The notes under the pieces are model-generated. The model searched no databases, was not told the DNA's origin, and saw only the letters and a program-made list of their open reading frames with translations. From Gymnothorax reevesii (Eukaryota > Chordata > Actinopteri > Anguilliformes > Muraenidae): a stretch of DNA of 64,000 bases. The stretch spans positions 85,885,620 to 85,949,619 of the forward strand of contig CM056583.1 of the NCBI GenBank assembly GCA_029721435.1. Reading direction: 5' to 3'. This document shows, one piece after another, positions 22,330 to 33,119 of the stretch. Position 1 is the first letter of the stretch; the number at the start of each line of letters is the position of its first letter. The position numbers and the translations under genes were made by a program.

Positions 22330-22497
22330 TGCTGGATGCAGGGGGCAGGGGCTGAGATGCTTGATGCAGGGGGCCGAAGCCGAGATGCTTGATGCAGGGG
22401 GCCAAGGCTGAGATGCTGGATGCAGGGGCCCAAGGCCGAGATGCTGGATGCCGGGGGCCGGGGCCGAGTTGCTGGATGCAGGGGGCCGGGGCTGGGC
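22330..22497. repeat. GC-rich 28-bp minisatellite, six units
   Basis: Six units of TGCTGGATGCAGGGGGCC + GGGGCTGAGA, all exactly 28 bp. G-rich on the plus strand with repeated GGGGG and GGGG runs, so a G-quadruplex is possible. Confidence 0.95.
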
Positions 22498-22705
22498 TGC
22501 TGAGTCCGCGGATGGTGCAGTCCTCTGTTAGAGCTGTGCTTCATACACAGTTCAGGTGCACGGAGGACAGGACATTGAGGACTAGACTCGGTCTTATATA
22601 CGCACTGCTGTCAGCCAGTGGCAATTACGCACAGATGCAAATAATGATTAATGGAATGAGGAATGCAGTTCGGGTTGGGCTGAGGGCCGGAGGCGTGGCC
22701 TAACA

Positions 22706-24130
22706 TACATTTTATGCTGTAGTAGATTTCATCTTGTGGGATAAAATTACAAATTTCATTTAACCAATGAGATACTGTTGGAGGGTAATCTGATTTCCAG
22801 TGGACCATTCTGCTCTTCCTTACTGCTATCAAAGTAAGATACTTTTTTGGAATTCATTCCAAGGCTCCATATTGCCTGTGCCAAATAGACACAAGCGAGG
22901 CGATTTCATGACACGGATATCCAAACACATTAAGATAATACTAATTACAGAGTTACAAAATGTTCACAACAAAGTACAAGACCAAAACATATAAAAATTT
23001 CCTTTTTGTTTTCTTCTCCGCCAGCATAGGAAGGACATCTCATAGGTTCTATGCAGCGTTTTGAAAGCCTAAGTTTGTTTCTCATATTGTAAAAGCACTC
23101 ACAAGCTTTAAGACACAAAAAAGACCAATCCTCCTTGCTCATATCCATCTCCAAATCCTTTTCCCGTTTACATCTAGTGCCACCTGTGCTAGTAGACAAA
23201 CATTCCAACAATAATTTGCATAGATCAGAGATACATTTTTAAGTTTTTACATCCTTTTTCATAACACGCTCTATTTTGGAAGGTTTGGGTTCTTCAAGAG
23301 TACCTTCACTTGTCTGTGTCATATGACGAATTATAAAGATCCTAAATAAATGGGTGGAAGGAAAATTATATTTAAACTGTAACTCACTGAAGGAGATAAA
23401 GGTGCCATTCTCAAAAATATTTCTTATTTCCCTTATTCCTTTACCGTATCATGGCTTGAATGTATCATCATTAGAACAAGGTGTGAAATTGGGGTTTCTC
23501 CGTATTGGTGTATGGGGAGGGGGGGGTCATTATGACCTTAAATTTTGTGAGAGCTTTCCCATATTAATCATAATAGGATTCTTGAGAATCGTGTTGATCT
23601 CCTGCAAACTGATGTAAGGTTGGCATTTCAGCTCATATGGTAAGATGTCATGAGACTCCACTCTTATCCATGCAGTTCATGAGCTGGAGAATCATTGCTT
23701 AATCCGAGTCAATTGAGCTGAGAGAAAATAATACCTAATATTTGGTAAATTTAGACCACCAGTATAATAAGGTAGTTGTAATACATGCAAACTAATCCTT
23801 GGCAACTTATTCTCCCAAGTAAAAGAAGAAAAAAGGCTCTGCATTTTTTTAAAAAAAGGGTGGTGAGGGGGAAAATGGGAGGTTTTGAAACCATTAAAGA
23901 AACTTGGGTAAAATGGACACTTTGATTATATTAATTTTGCCCATAAATAAGTTCATTCCATTCAGATCATTAGTGGAGGATAATTAAGTTGATATATTGT
24001 TCCATATTTTTGGGAATGTATTTACCCAAGTACTTAATACATCCTGGGGACCACTTATGAGTAATCAAATTTAATCCAGTGTAAGTAGCTTGTTATCACC
24101 AAAGAAGTACTTTGAAAGCCGCTGCTTTAT
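22706..24130 (-). pseudogene. L1-type LINE ORF2, C-terminal portion, decayed
   Basis: L1 ORF2 encodes endonuclease and reverse transcriptase; only the region after the catalytic domain is left. Read on minus from about 24110 it shows, in broken frames, GDNKLLTLD, FPKIWNNI, NDLNGMN, MGKINIIKVSILP, PKFL, SLFSSFTWENKLPRISLHVLQ, LPYYTGGLNLPNIRYYFLSAQL, and near 22800 VHWKSDYPPTVSHWLNEI. These follow the order seen in L1 ORF2 after the reverse transcriptase palm. Many stops and frameshifts are present. The catalytic reverse transcriptase motifs and the endonuclease are absent because the copy is 5'-truncated near 24130. Confidence 0.82.
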
Positions 24131-25880
24131 AGTCCTTGAGTAAATGTACAGTGCACTTTGTAAGTATTATGACATTGAATTAATTTTATTTTTGCTTTGG
24201 GTCTTTACTGAAGCAAATTGGACATGACAATGAATGTGTTGCGAACTAAAAACTTAATGCGAATTGATACTGGATGATCTCCTTGGGAATTACAACCATT
24301 TTATGAGGAGTGACCATCCACAATAGGGACAAACTGCAGTGCATCGACCAGCAGGCTGTGTAAAGACACTTGTGAAGATTTCAGTTGAGCCATCAGTGTC
24401 GACTCTTTTACCTCCCTGCTCTTCCTGCTGCTGTGTGCTTGAATCCATCCTCCCTCCCTGTCGCTGCGTCACATCCATCTCCGGTGAATGTGCTCGTGGC
24501 TCCGGCCAGCATTACCTGCTGCTGTTCAGGGCACTTCTGGAGGCCTCTGAGAGGAGCTCAGCTAACAAGCTTGACTTTGTGCTTTTTGAGACAGATGGCC
24601 AGTCGCTGACTGCTAATGCAGGTTTTGCTGCCAACATTCGGGGACACACTTGGCGTTAAAATACCCCTGTCAGTCAAAGTCATCTCTCCTGGTGCCATCT
24701 GCTGCTACTGGAGTCGCCTCTCTGGCAGTTCTGAGTTACTGCCGTAACAAGAGTGGGAGAGTCGGGCGCCGCGTCAGGTGCCGTTGTCCTTTGTTTCTCC
24801 TCATCATCTGTCTGCCGACTCTCCCTCTGATGTGCAGGTAATTTCTCGAGGCACCGCTTCAGTCATTCCTTCTTACAATTCACTTCGCCGTCTCAGCCCA
24901 TGTCTCTGCTCCCAAGGCTTGATAAAACCTGAAACTCAAATGTGAGGACATACAGTGCCATTTGTAAGAAACTGGTAGGCGATTAAGTTGTCACTTTTCG
25001 GCCCTGTACTCCACTATATTTTATTTGCAACCAACAGGATGTTCATTTGTACCCACCCACATTTTAAAGTTGAAGTATTAGCTGTCAGTATAGCCTGGGT
25101 ATTCATCTGCTTACAATTAGTCACACAGGAATTACAGCTCTTTTTATGCAGTGTCATGTGCAGACACTGTCACTGATGGGCCCTGCAGTTTTTTGGAAAA
25201 CATTTTCATTTTGTGCCACTTAAACTGCTTCCTGAGATGTTTTCTGAAAGGACCTTTATATAAAACTTTGGGGGGAGGGGAGAGGGGGGTGGAGGCGGTA
25301 GCTGGCGTCACTGCTTCTTTTCCTAGCCCTTGGAAACACTTAAAATCTTTCCACACATGTCCATAAAGGTCTTTACAAAGCCGACACGCATCAAGGAAAT
25401 GAGTTAGTGATGTGGAGGCAGACAGCAAACTGCAGGACACAATTATGGGAAGAATTTTTGTGATCGATTACAATCAGCTTGATGATAATGTACACATTTA
25501 CCTTTCTTTGAATTGAAGTATTTATGCACGTTTCTGTCTGTGATCCAGCAGCTACAAACATGACGTCTCTGGTTTAATATCTTTTCCCCTTTGGTACAAA
25601 ATGACTGCTGACAGATGGCGTAATTAAGGTCTTTTACCAACAAATGACTGGTGACATTTCATCCTGTACTGAAACAGGGCTTGGAAGCAGGATGTTCCTC
25701 CCTTAGGACTTGAACTTGTCCTGCACATGACAAAAAAATGTTCTGGCTCACACATTGATGGCCGCACATTTCTCCATGAAATTATGCAACTTGCATATTT
25801 GAAAAATCATGGTGATCCGTCTGTCGTCTGTTCGTCCATCTGTTTTTCAACAATGGTGACATTTTTTGTAATCGCTAAGG
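24131..25880. other. no gene recognised
   Basis: No coding motif seen. Two similar words, ACAGTGCACTTTGTAAG (about 24150) and ACAGTGCCATTTGTAAG (about 24953), lie in the same orientation 0.8 kb apart. They recall Tc1 ends but are not inverted. Confidence 0.4.
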
Positions 25881-26022
25881 GAAGAAAAATCTGGGGCCAA
25901 AAAGTCCTTGAGGAAGAAGAGCCTGGGGAGGAAAAGTCCACGAGGATAGAAACTCCTTGGATGAAAAATTCAAGGACAAAAAAATCTGAGGAAGAAAAAT
26001 CTTGGGACGAAAAGTCGTGTGA
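25881..26022. repeat. degenerate purine-rich 16-bp repeat, about nine units
   Basis: Units such as GAAGAAAAATCTGGGG, CCAAAAAGTCCTTGAG, GAAGAAGAGCCTGGGG and AGGAAAAGTCCACGAG repeat every 16 bp. It lies just upstream of the retroelement fragment. One frame gives a Lys/Glu-rich peptide, a by-product of the repeat. Confidence 0.75.
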
Positions 26023-26040
26023 CTGTGATTAAGGATCACA

Positions 26041-27110
26041 GGATCTATGGATCACCAGCTGTATGTTAATGCTGACAAGTGCGTCTCCAACCGAACCACC
26101 ATCTCCTTTCTGGGGTACATGACCGGACCAGAGGGGGTGGTAATGGAGAGAAAGAAGGTGAAAGCGGGAGCAGCATGGCCAGTCCCACGGTCCCTCACGG
26201 AGCTCCGGTGCTTCCTGGGATTTGCCAACTTCTACTGCTGGCTCATTACTAACTTCAGCACGGTTGCCCAGCCTCTTATGGCTTTATTCAAAGGACAGCC
26301 GAAGGGGCTGGTGTGGAATCCTGAAGCACAGCGTGCCTTTGATTTTTTTTTTAAATGGCTATTGACAACTGTGCCTAAACTCGGGTTACCAGACTCTTAA
26401 AAACCCTTCGTCGTTACAGTGGATGCCTGCAATGCTGGGGGGACTGTCTAATGACAACAACATTTTCAACGGAAAAGCTTGAACCTTGTGCTTTCCTTTC
26501 CCACGGACTCTCACCATCGGAGGCTAATTATGATGCGGGCAACTGGGAGCTGCTGTGGCGGTGAAGTTGGCACTTGAGGAGTGGAGGCATTAGCAGGAAG
26601 GGTCTCTCTATCCATTCACAGTGGTGACCGACCACCGCAATTTGGAGTACTTGCAGAAGGCTAAGCGGCTTAATCCACATCAAGCCAGTCGGACCCGATT
26701 CTTTACCCATTTAACCTTTACCATAACCTACTGTCCAGGGTCAAAGAACACTATGGCAGATACCTTTTCCCAGAGATATGAGGTGAAGACCATCCCTGAG
26801 GCGGACAAACCAATTCTACCACCTTCTAACAGCGCAGTTCATGTCCTGGGTGTGGCGCGACTTCTTCCAAAAGCTGGGGTCATTGGTAAGCCTCACCTCT
26901 GGATACCATCCTGAGTCAGACGGGCAGGCGGAGAGAACCATTTAGGGTCTGGGGAGGTTCTTCCAAGCACAGTGCCAACACCGACAACAGAATTGAGCGA
27001 AGTTCCTACCCTTGGCGGAGTATGCTTAGAACTCCCTCCCCTGTGCTTGTAAGAGCCGAGCCAGACCAAAGTCCCAGCAGCGGATGCCTGGTTCAGAGGG
27101 ACGGAAAAGG
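26041..27110 (+). pseudogene. Ty3/Gypsy-type pol remnant: RT end, RNase H, part of integrase
   Basis: Decayed retroelement polyprotein in domain order. 26047-26400 shows the end of the reverse transcriptase and its connection (SFLGYMTGPEGV, LRCFLGFANFYCWLITNFS, PLMALFKG). 26400-26800 is a frame-broken RNase H ending in VTDHRNLEYLQKAKRLNPHQ and FTITYCPGSKNTMADTFSQR. From about 26850, the text jumps to the late integrase core ([22 protein letters not shown]). The reverse transcriptase active site, the zinc-binding part of integrase and most of the catalytic core are missing. Stops and shifts are frequent. It is a dead fragment. Confidence 0.9.
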
Positions 27111-27172
27111 TGTGTACCAACTAGCAGCTCCGTAGAGCCCTCCGCCGTCAGAAGACAGAGGCAGACGAGCGA

Positions 27173-27620
27173 CGTCAGGGGGGCTGCTGTCATGCCATGC
27201 CTTCAACGGTCTGCATCTCTGCAATTCCGTGGAACTTGCCTGCTCCCGCAATTACCACTAATCAGCTCCGCCCGTTTGCAATTTACCTATTATTATCAGT
27301 AACCACATAAAAGCCCAGACTTTGCATCACTAAGGTGAACTCAAAGCACTTGTTAAGCGTAGGGTTTTGCCGTAGCATTTTGCATCTATTTCAGTAACCA
27401 TTTGTTAAGCAGACTTTGTTTTGATTCACATTGGGGAATTGCAATTCCCCATTTGTTATATTTTTCAAGTGACCTTTGTAGCCTTACTGGAAAGGTCATA
27501 AACAGTAACTCTGCATTTAGATCCTGCCTACCCTTTTCCCTGTTGTCCGTGCACATACTAGCTTGCACTGGAAAACCATTACACCTGGACAACTAAACAA
27601 CACTGTTCTATTTGAAAACA
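27173..27620 (+). mobile_element. polypurine tract and 3' LTR of the Gypsy remnant
   Basis: A purine run (CAGGGGGG, 27177-27183) is followed closely by TGTCATGCC at 27188, a typical LTR start. A TATA-like ACATAAAAGCCC lies at about 27304. The 3' limit is not clear; it probably ends before the hairpin repeat at 27640. No second LTR is seen upstream in this window. Confidence 0.6.
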
Positions 27621-27639
27621 AGGCAACATTGTCACCAAT

Positions 27640-28258
27640 ATCCCCCGCCACGATACGAGTAGTCACGGGGTAATGAGGAAAACTTGTCCCCATTAAACAT
27701 ACATACACCAAGTTCAGAGACAAGGGCCATAACTCTGTAAAAAAAAAATTCTCGGAATCAATTGTTGAACTCATGCAATAGGGTCATTAGCACTGGCCAC
27801 ACACAAAATTTCACCCATGAAGGTGCAATAGTTGTCTAGAAAACTTGTCCCCATTGCAAATCCCATACACCAAGTCCTTGAACAGAAACAAGGACCATAA
27901 CCGTAAAAATATATTTCTCGGAATCAACTGTCACACTCATTCAAAGGGATCCTTAGTACTGGTCACCCACAGAATTTCATCCACGTAGGTGCAATAGTTG
28001 CCGAGAGAACTTGTCCCCATTGCAACACCCAAACACTTAAGTCCACGAACAGAATCAAGGGCCATGACTATGTAAAAATGAATGTCCCGGAATCAGCTGT
28101 CGAATTTATTCAGTAGGGTCATCAATACTGGCCACATACAAAATTTCATTCACGTAGGTGTAATAGTTTCTGAGAAAACTTGTCCCCATTGAACCCGGAC
28201 AGACGGACGGACAAGCGCCATTACAATATCCCCCAATCCCTTTGTGGCGGGGGATAAT
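27640..28258 (-). mobile_element. non-coding element with TATCCCCCGCC ends and internal 165-bp repeats
   Basis: Inverted ends TATCCCCCGCCAC and GTGGCGGGGGATA. On minus, it starts with a stem-loop (TATCCCCC...GGGGGATA), then GTCCGTCCGTCTGTCC, then about three direct copies of a roughly 165-bp unit containing CTTGTCCCCATTG, GAATCAACTGTC and AAAATTTCA-C-ACGTAGGTG. It encodes nothing. TA lies at both boundaries, consistent with a TA target, though not proof. Confidence 0.75.
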
Positions 28259-30419
28259 TAAGAGTTCAAAGACAAAGTAAATAGCAAGAGGCCAAACCTG
28301 TGGTGCGTTAAAAAGTAGTTAAATGACAAAAAATCACAAAAGTAAACGCATGCTTTCAGCAGCATAAGGGACTGGCTCTAATGGAAAACACGCTCTGCTT
28401 GGCTGTGGGACAGAGTTTTGGGAAACTACCACAATACCCCACCTCCATTGTTTCACCTTCTATCCTACAGAGGCTTCGGATGATCCTATCAAGGCTGCTG
28501 CTTGTCCGTTTTTGACCTCCAGATCAGGAAGGAATAGGGTACAAGGAAGCTTAAAGCAAAAATCACTGTCTTCCACAGTCCCTATTCAACCACTGCAAAA
28601 CAACATGCTAGGGAAATGTTTTTCCATGTTAAATGAGATTAAACATGGCTCCTGCCTCATTTCTCTTCTTTTCGTTTTGTTTTGTGCTTTTTACAGAAGT
28701 ACTGTCACAAAGATGCTTCCACAGGAGGGCAGATGCTTGACATACAACTGCAAATTAGCACATGGTGAAGGGAAATCCCAGCAGTATGGAGAGCAGAAAT
28801 TACAGGACAGCTATGGTGGGTGAATCTATCCTCTGCTTGCTCCTTATCTGTAAGCATATCACTGTCTTGTATTAACCTTTAGAAAAGTAATCTTTAGAAA
28901 GTTTTTTTATGTTAGATGTTTAATTAGTTCAGAAAACCAGTCGCAAGCTTTACTCAGCCTTTCACTACACCTCTGACCTCTCTATCGCCCCCAACTGGTT
29001 GGAACTGCAGCACAGTGGTGGAGTCCAATTTCAATGTCCTGTGGATAGAATAGAAATGAAAAAATTACTGTTTATCACAGTGTGTGAAATTCATCAGGAA
29101 AGTTTCAGGTTTACACAGGCAATACGGAGCTCACAGTCTATGTCGGATGCAAGATACGCACTTCACTTTGGTCTGAGAATAAGGTCACAGATGTGCTTCA
29201 TGCAGTTTCAGTGCTACATTATTAAGATATTCATTGTTAGGGATGATATTATGGCTGATTGAACTGCCTTCAATTATTATCCAGGCTGTCTGATGCATGG
29301 CGATCGTTTGAAGTAACAGATGAAAGGGACTTGCTTTATTTAAATCAAACCTGGCTGCCTCTCCTTGGATCCCTCCCAGATGAGGAGTTTTATTGGTTGT
29401 TAGTTACACTGGCGTGGCTATAAGAAGCTCTTCAGTGATGACAGTTCAGCTTTGTGGTCTGAAAGGGTGAGGACCACGGCATTGTTGACTATTCAATGTT
29501 GTAACGGCCAAAAACAGCCCACAGAAGCAGGGGTAACAAGCTAATGCCAAGGAGGTCAAGGCTGAGAATGAATGTTTGCTAGAAAATGTATTAAACTGTA
29601 GTGGTTTATTATTTTTATCATCACAATCCACCGCCAAGCCCTCTGCGACCAGTCCGTCCCCACCCAATATTTGGAAATAAGACTAGAGAGGGATAAGTGA
29701 GCAAGCTCTCAGGACTGACTGCTAATTAGCTACTTGGCTCACTAGCCCTGACATTCCACAAACTACACGTTATTGCCTCCTTGCTGGCTGACCAGCAACT
29801 CCTGCCAACTTTTAGTTGATTATTTGCTTTATTTTTATCCGTCCGCGACCCCTGAGTTTCCAAAAGGCTTTGTCACAGACTGTTAACAAAAATGTAAAAA
29901 CCAGTATAATGTGCTGTGATAAGATGTGTCTGCACAATTTGTAATGAGAGAGAGAAAGGGGGCGGGGACTGTTCTTTTGAAGTGACTGAGGCCATCTGGT
30001 CGACCCGTCCAAGCCATAGTCACAGAAATGCCATTTGTACTAAGGGAATCCGGCATGTTAATGTGTCCTCAGGTGGGAATTGCTGATGTTCTACCCTTAA
30101 GTAAGGCATTTAGCCTGAATTAAATGGGCTGGATGTAAGTGGCAGTCCTGAATACTCTTTCAGTGGCTCAAGGGAGAAAAATCTGCTGAATCAGGGCAAC
30201 TTCAAAAACATTCAAGATGTTAGTTAATTTGTTTTTGAAAAAGCCTTACAAATGCAGCAGCCTTTGCAGGTATATTCTCAAAAATCGCAATGCACTCGGA
30301 CTGAACCTACTGCATTGCAAAGATATTGATATGCTATTGCTTACATTTGTTGTGTTTTGCTGGTGTCTTGTTCGTGCATTTGCTTTGTTTCCGGTAATGT
30401 GGTGTTTGTTCATTTCAGT
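28259..30419. other. no gene recognised
   Basis: Ordinary sequence with short open frames only. No terminal repeats, tandem arrays or protein motifs noticed. Confidence 0.4.
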
Positions 30420-31115
30420 AGTCCCTGTCTGGTCTGCCAGCCTGACTCCACCTCTCTAGTCCATGTTCCATTTCATGTTTTTGTTATCTCCTAGTCTTGT
30501 GTTTCATCACCGCATTCGGGAGTGGCTTTTGGTATTTCCTCACTTCCTTCGCAGCTGTTCTATATTCGGGCTGCTCTAAGCTTGACTGATTGATTTATCT
30601 TATTGGTACTAATTACTAACCGCTTGACTTACAATGCATGGGAGGGTGTTTTATTAGATAGGCCCTTCCTAACCACTTCTAAATTACTTAGGGCATTGAC
30701 TGGTTTAAGTTCCTACGTTCGCTATTTCTAGATCTCTGCGCTATTCTGTTCAAAGTTTGACTTCACTTTCCCTTAATCTAGCATTGGTACTCCTATGCTG
30801 AACACGCTCAGTACTCTTAATGAGCTCGTCATTTGTTAATTGCTCATTCTTTGTCTCCTCATGTACAGCCCAGTGGTTCCTTGTTCCCATTGTCACGCCC
30901 CCTTGCCTTTTTCGGGGAGAGGCTGGAGGAGTTGTCATAAGCCATGTTGTCAAGAGCCTTGTGTACCATGTCTTCATGAGCGTTGTTTACCATGACCTGT
31001 TGTCTCCATTAACCTGTTTGTGCCCTGTTTTTATTGTTTTTGTAAATAAATATTCAGTGTGTAGTTTTCATCTAACGCCTGGCGTCTTCCATGCCGAAGC
31101 AGCATTACTGTAAAT
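30420..31115 (+). mobile_element. LTR-like segment
   Basis: T-rich sequence with short CTAATTACTAACC-like words, also found on the minus strand of the solo LTR at 51867-52991. It ends with a GTAAATAAATATT poly(A) signal near 31043 and a TCTAACGCCTGGCGTC tail. No TSD could be fixed. Confidence 0.35.
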
Positions 31116-31885
31116 GAGCAGACACTGCAAAGGCAGAAACCTCATAAATAATATATACATAAATTAATGAATAAATGGATAAAATTCACCTGAAAAATTA
31201 GCCGAACGGGCAAGTACTAAGTTGTATGATTTTTTTTCTTTTCCTCAAGATGTCATTGTTACTGGAATTTATTGCAATGTGATTATCATTTTCACTGCCC
31301 TGTTATATCACAGCTTAGAAATACAGTTGATGGGCCAAATATGTAAGCAGTTTTCACAAAGAATGAAAAGCAGATTTTATTCAATAACCATCATGTTCAC
31401 CATGTATAATTGCCAATTCATCAGTCAGTCGCTGTCTACTGAGCCAGGAGAAATGCTTCATTTATACTGAGGTCTGTCTGGCATTGGAGTGTTTCAGATA
31501 ATAACTGCTATTTCTCTCACTGTCTTTATGGCAGAGACACAAGAATGGCGGTTAAGTAATTTTTGTTATTTCACCACAGTATTTTTCCACCCTCCTGTGA
31601 ATTCCATTATATTGGATTTCTGTTTATATGTTGCCTCCTTCTAACAGAAAAAATGCAATTATATCATAAAAGACATATGAAAACTATCAGCTGTTAAAAA
31701 TGAATCTTTAACACCCATTGCCATGCAGTCATAACAAAAATATTCTAATTCCCTCTTATGGCTCAGAGCAAAACATATTCCTGGGAAAGAGGTGAAAATA
31801 TGTGCTGACTTTGGCAGAATAAATTCAATATATGAAATGACTAAATCACTCGTAACCATCTGGTATAAAGCCCCCAGAGAAAAGT

Positions 31886-32105
31886 GTGTGTAGGCGCGCA
31901 CGCCTGTGTGTTTGGGTGTGTGCGTATGCGTGTGTGTGAGTGCATGCATGTGTTTCAGTGTGTGTATTTGTGTGTATACACTGTGCGCAAATTTGTGTGC
32001 ACAGTATGTGTGTCTGCGTGCGTATTTGTGTATATAGTGTACTGAATGTGTGTTAGCATGAGATCCTGCGAGCACATTTTTGTGACTGTGTGCAAGCCTG
32101 TGCAT
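31886..32105. repeat. imperfect TG-rich microsatellite region
   Basis: About 220 bp of interrupted TG/CA repeats with GTGTGTGT, TGTGCGTA and similar words, just upstream of the CpG-rich promoter candidate. Confidence 0.85.
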
Positions 32106-32126
32106 GTGGGTTCAGTTCCATAAACA

Positions 32127-32142
32127 GTTGCTAGGGGGCGCC
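32127..32142 (+). promoter_or_regulatory. CTCF-like motif
   Basis: GTTGCTAGGGGGCGCC closely resembles the CTCF core (CTAGGGGGCGC). It lies 80 bp upstream of a candidate promoter. Match is by eye. Confidence 0.5.
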
Positions 32143-32204
32143 ATGTGGACACTCTTCTGTGTGTCTCTTTGACGGCCGGGCTGGGCCAGTCACATGGGCT
32201 GCTC

Positions 32205-32427
32205 GTGCGAGTTTAAAAGTGCTTTAGTTTCCTCGGTCAGTGCAGAGCCAGCCACTGGAGGAGGCGCAGCTCGCTCTGATCAGCCGCTGCACGTGCGACT
32301 TACCGGCTGGATCTCTCTCTCTCTGACACGCACAAAATCACGCATAGACTCGCTCGTGCACAAACGCACACACACTGCTACCCACTGCACTGAGGACGCA
32401 ACGAAAGTGGAGTGCCCCAAAGCTTAA
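32205..32427 (+). promoter_or_regulatory. candidate host promoter and untranslated first exon with splice donor
   Basis: About 18 CpG within 270 bp (32172-32410), far more than the surroundings. A TATA-like GTTTAAAAGTGC (about 32210) is followed 30 bp later by an initiator-like CTCGGTCAGTGC. The region ends in a good splice donor, TTAA|GTGAGTACC, with GT at 32428. No convincing ATG-led coding start is seen before the donor, so this would be a 5' untranslated exon of a gene whose other exons lie outside this window or are not recognisable. The downstream sequence (ATG-poor, GA-rich) looks intronic. Confidence 0.4.
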
Positions 32428-33116
32428 GTGAGTACCAGGGATATCACTCTATTTTACTAGAGGAAGGTTATGCTGAATCTCAGTCCTTTTTTGTGTGTGT
32501 CTCTGGGCAGTATGCGGTGAGAGAGCTTTGCAGTTTTGTGTTTTCATGCGCCTTTTGTTTGTCAATTATTTGCTGCATTTATGACACAATATCCATCCTT
32601 TCAGTTCTATCAGTTTTCCCTACCAGGATGCCAAACACTCTAGCGGATGCTAATGATTTATCTGGCGTAATGCACATGGCTTGTGGAAGATGCACTCTGC
32701 TGAAGTGCTTCAAAGATGTGATTCATGGCTTTCTGGGAGCGAGACAGAGTGGTCACTCGCTGAGAAAGAGAGGAGGAGAACAGAGAGAGAAGAGCGAGAG
32801 AGAGGGGAGAGACAGGAGTGAGAATGGGAGGAATGCATTGAAAGGAGCTGAAACAAGCCAGACAATTACCTTAAGATTCTGTTATCTGTGTTTTCTAAAA
32901 GCCCTGCCCTGAAGTTGGGGGTCAGGGAGAGAGTGACCCTGTGTCAACACCCCTGCGCGGAGCCCATTATCAGGGGCCAATTAATTAGTTTCAGCGGAAA
33001 TTCCCCGTTCCATCTTCCAGCTTCTCCCTCCTTGGTGTCTGCCGTCTCTCTTTATTGTGGTGATGCTGCCCATCTCTCTGTCTCTGTGGCTGTTCACTGC
33101 TCTCTGTGTGATGCTC
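32428..33116. other. possible intron start; no coding feature
   Basis: Holds a GA-rich stretch at 32764-32830 and otherwise ordinary sequence. Confidence 0.35.
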
Positions 33117-33119
33117 TAA

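Larger units (their letters stand above)
21488..22705 (-). mobile_element. short LTR retroelement nested in a LINE, TSD TACAT
   Basis: Two related LTR copies in the same orientation. The 3' LTR (about 21488-21992) has, on minus, a TGAGGCCGCGCCTCC start, a TATATATAAGACC box and an AATAAA near 21551. The 5' LTR (about 22543-22705) starts TGTTAGGCCACGCCTCC and has lost its middle. A purine run (GGGGGGTGGTA, minus) directly precedes the 3' LTR, as a polypurine tract should. Flanking 5-bp repeats TACAT lie at 21483-21487 and 22706-22710. The interior of about 550 bp has no gag or pol, only a palindromic MITE and a minisatellite, so it resembles a TRIM-like non-autonomous element or a heavily deleted one. 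Confidence 0.65.

Noticed and set aside
24148..24980. Pair of ACAGTGC...TTTGTAAG words as ends of a Tc1 element
   Set aside because: The two are in the same orientation, not inverted, and no transposase sequence lies between them.
31659..32152. His/Thr-rich open frames on minus
   Set aside because: They are translations of the TG/CA repeat region.
32412..32912. 166-codon open frame overlapping the promoter candidate
   Set aside because: Starts at GTG, crosses the splice-donor candidate and ends in a low-complexity Arg/Glu stretch from a GA-rich repeat.
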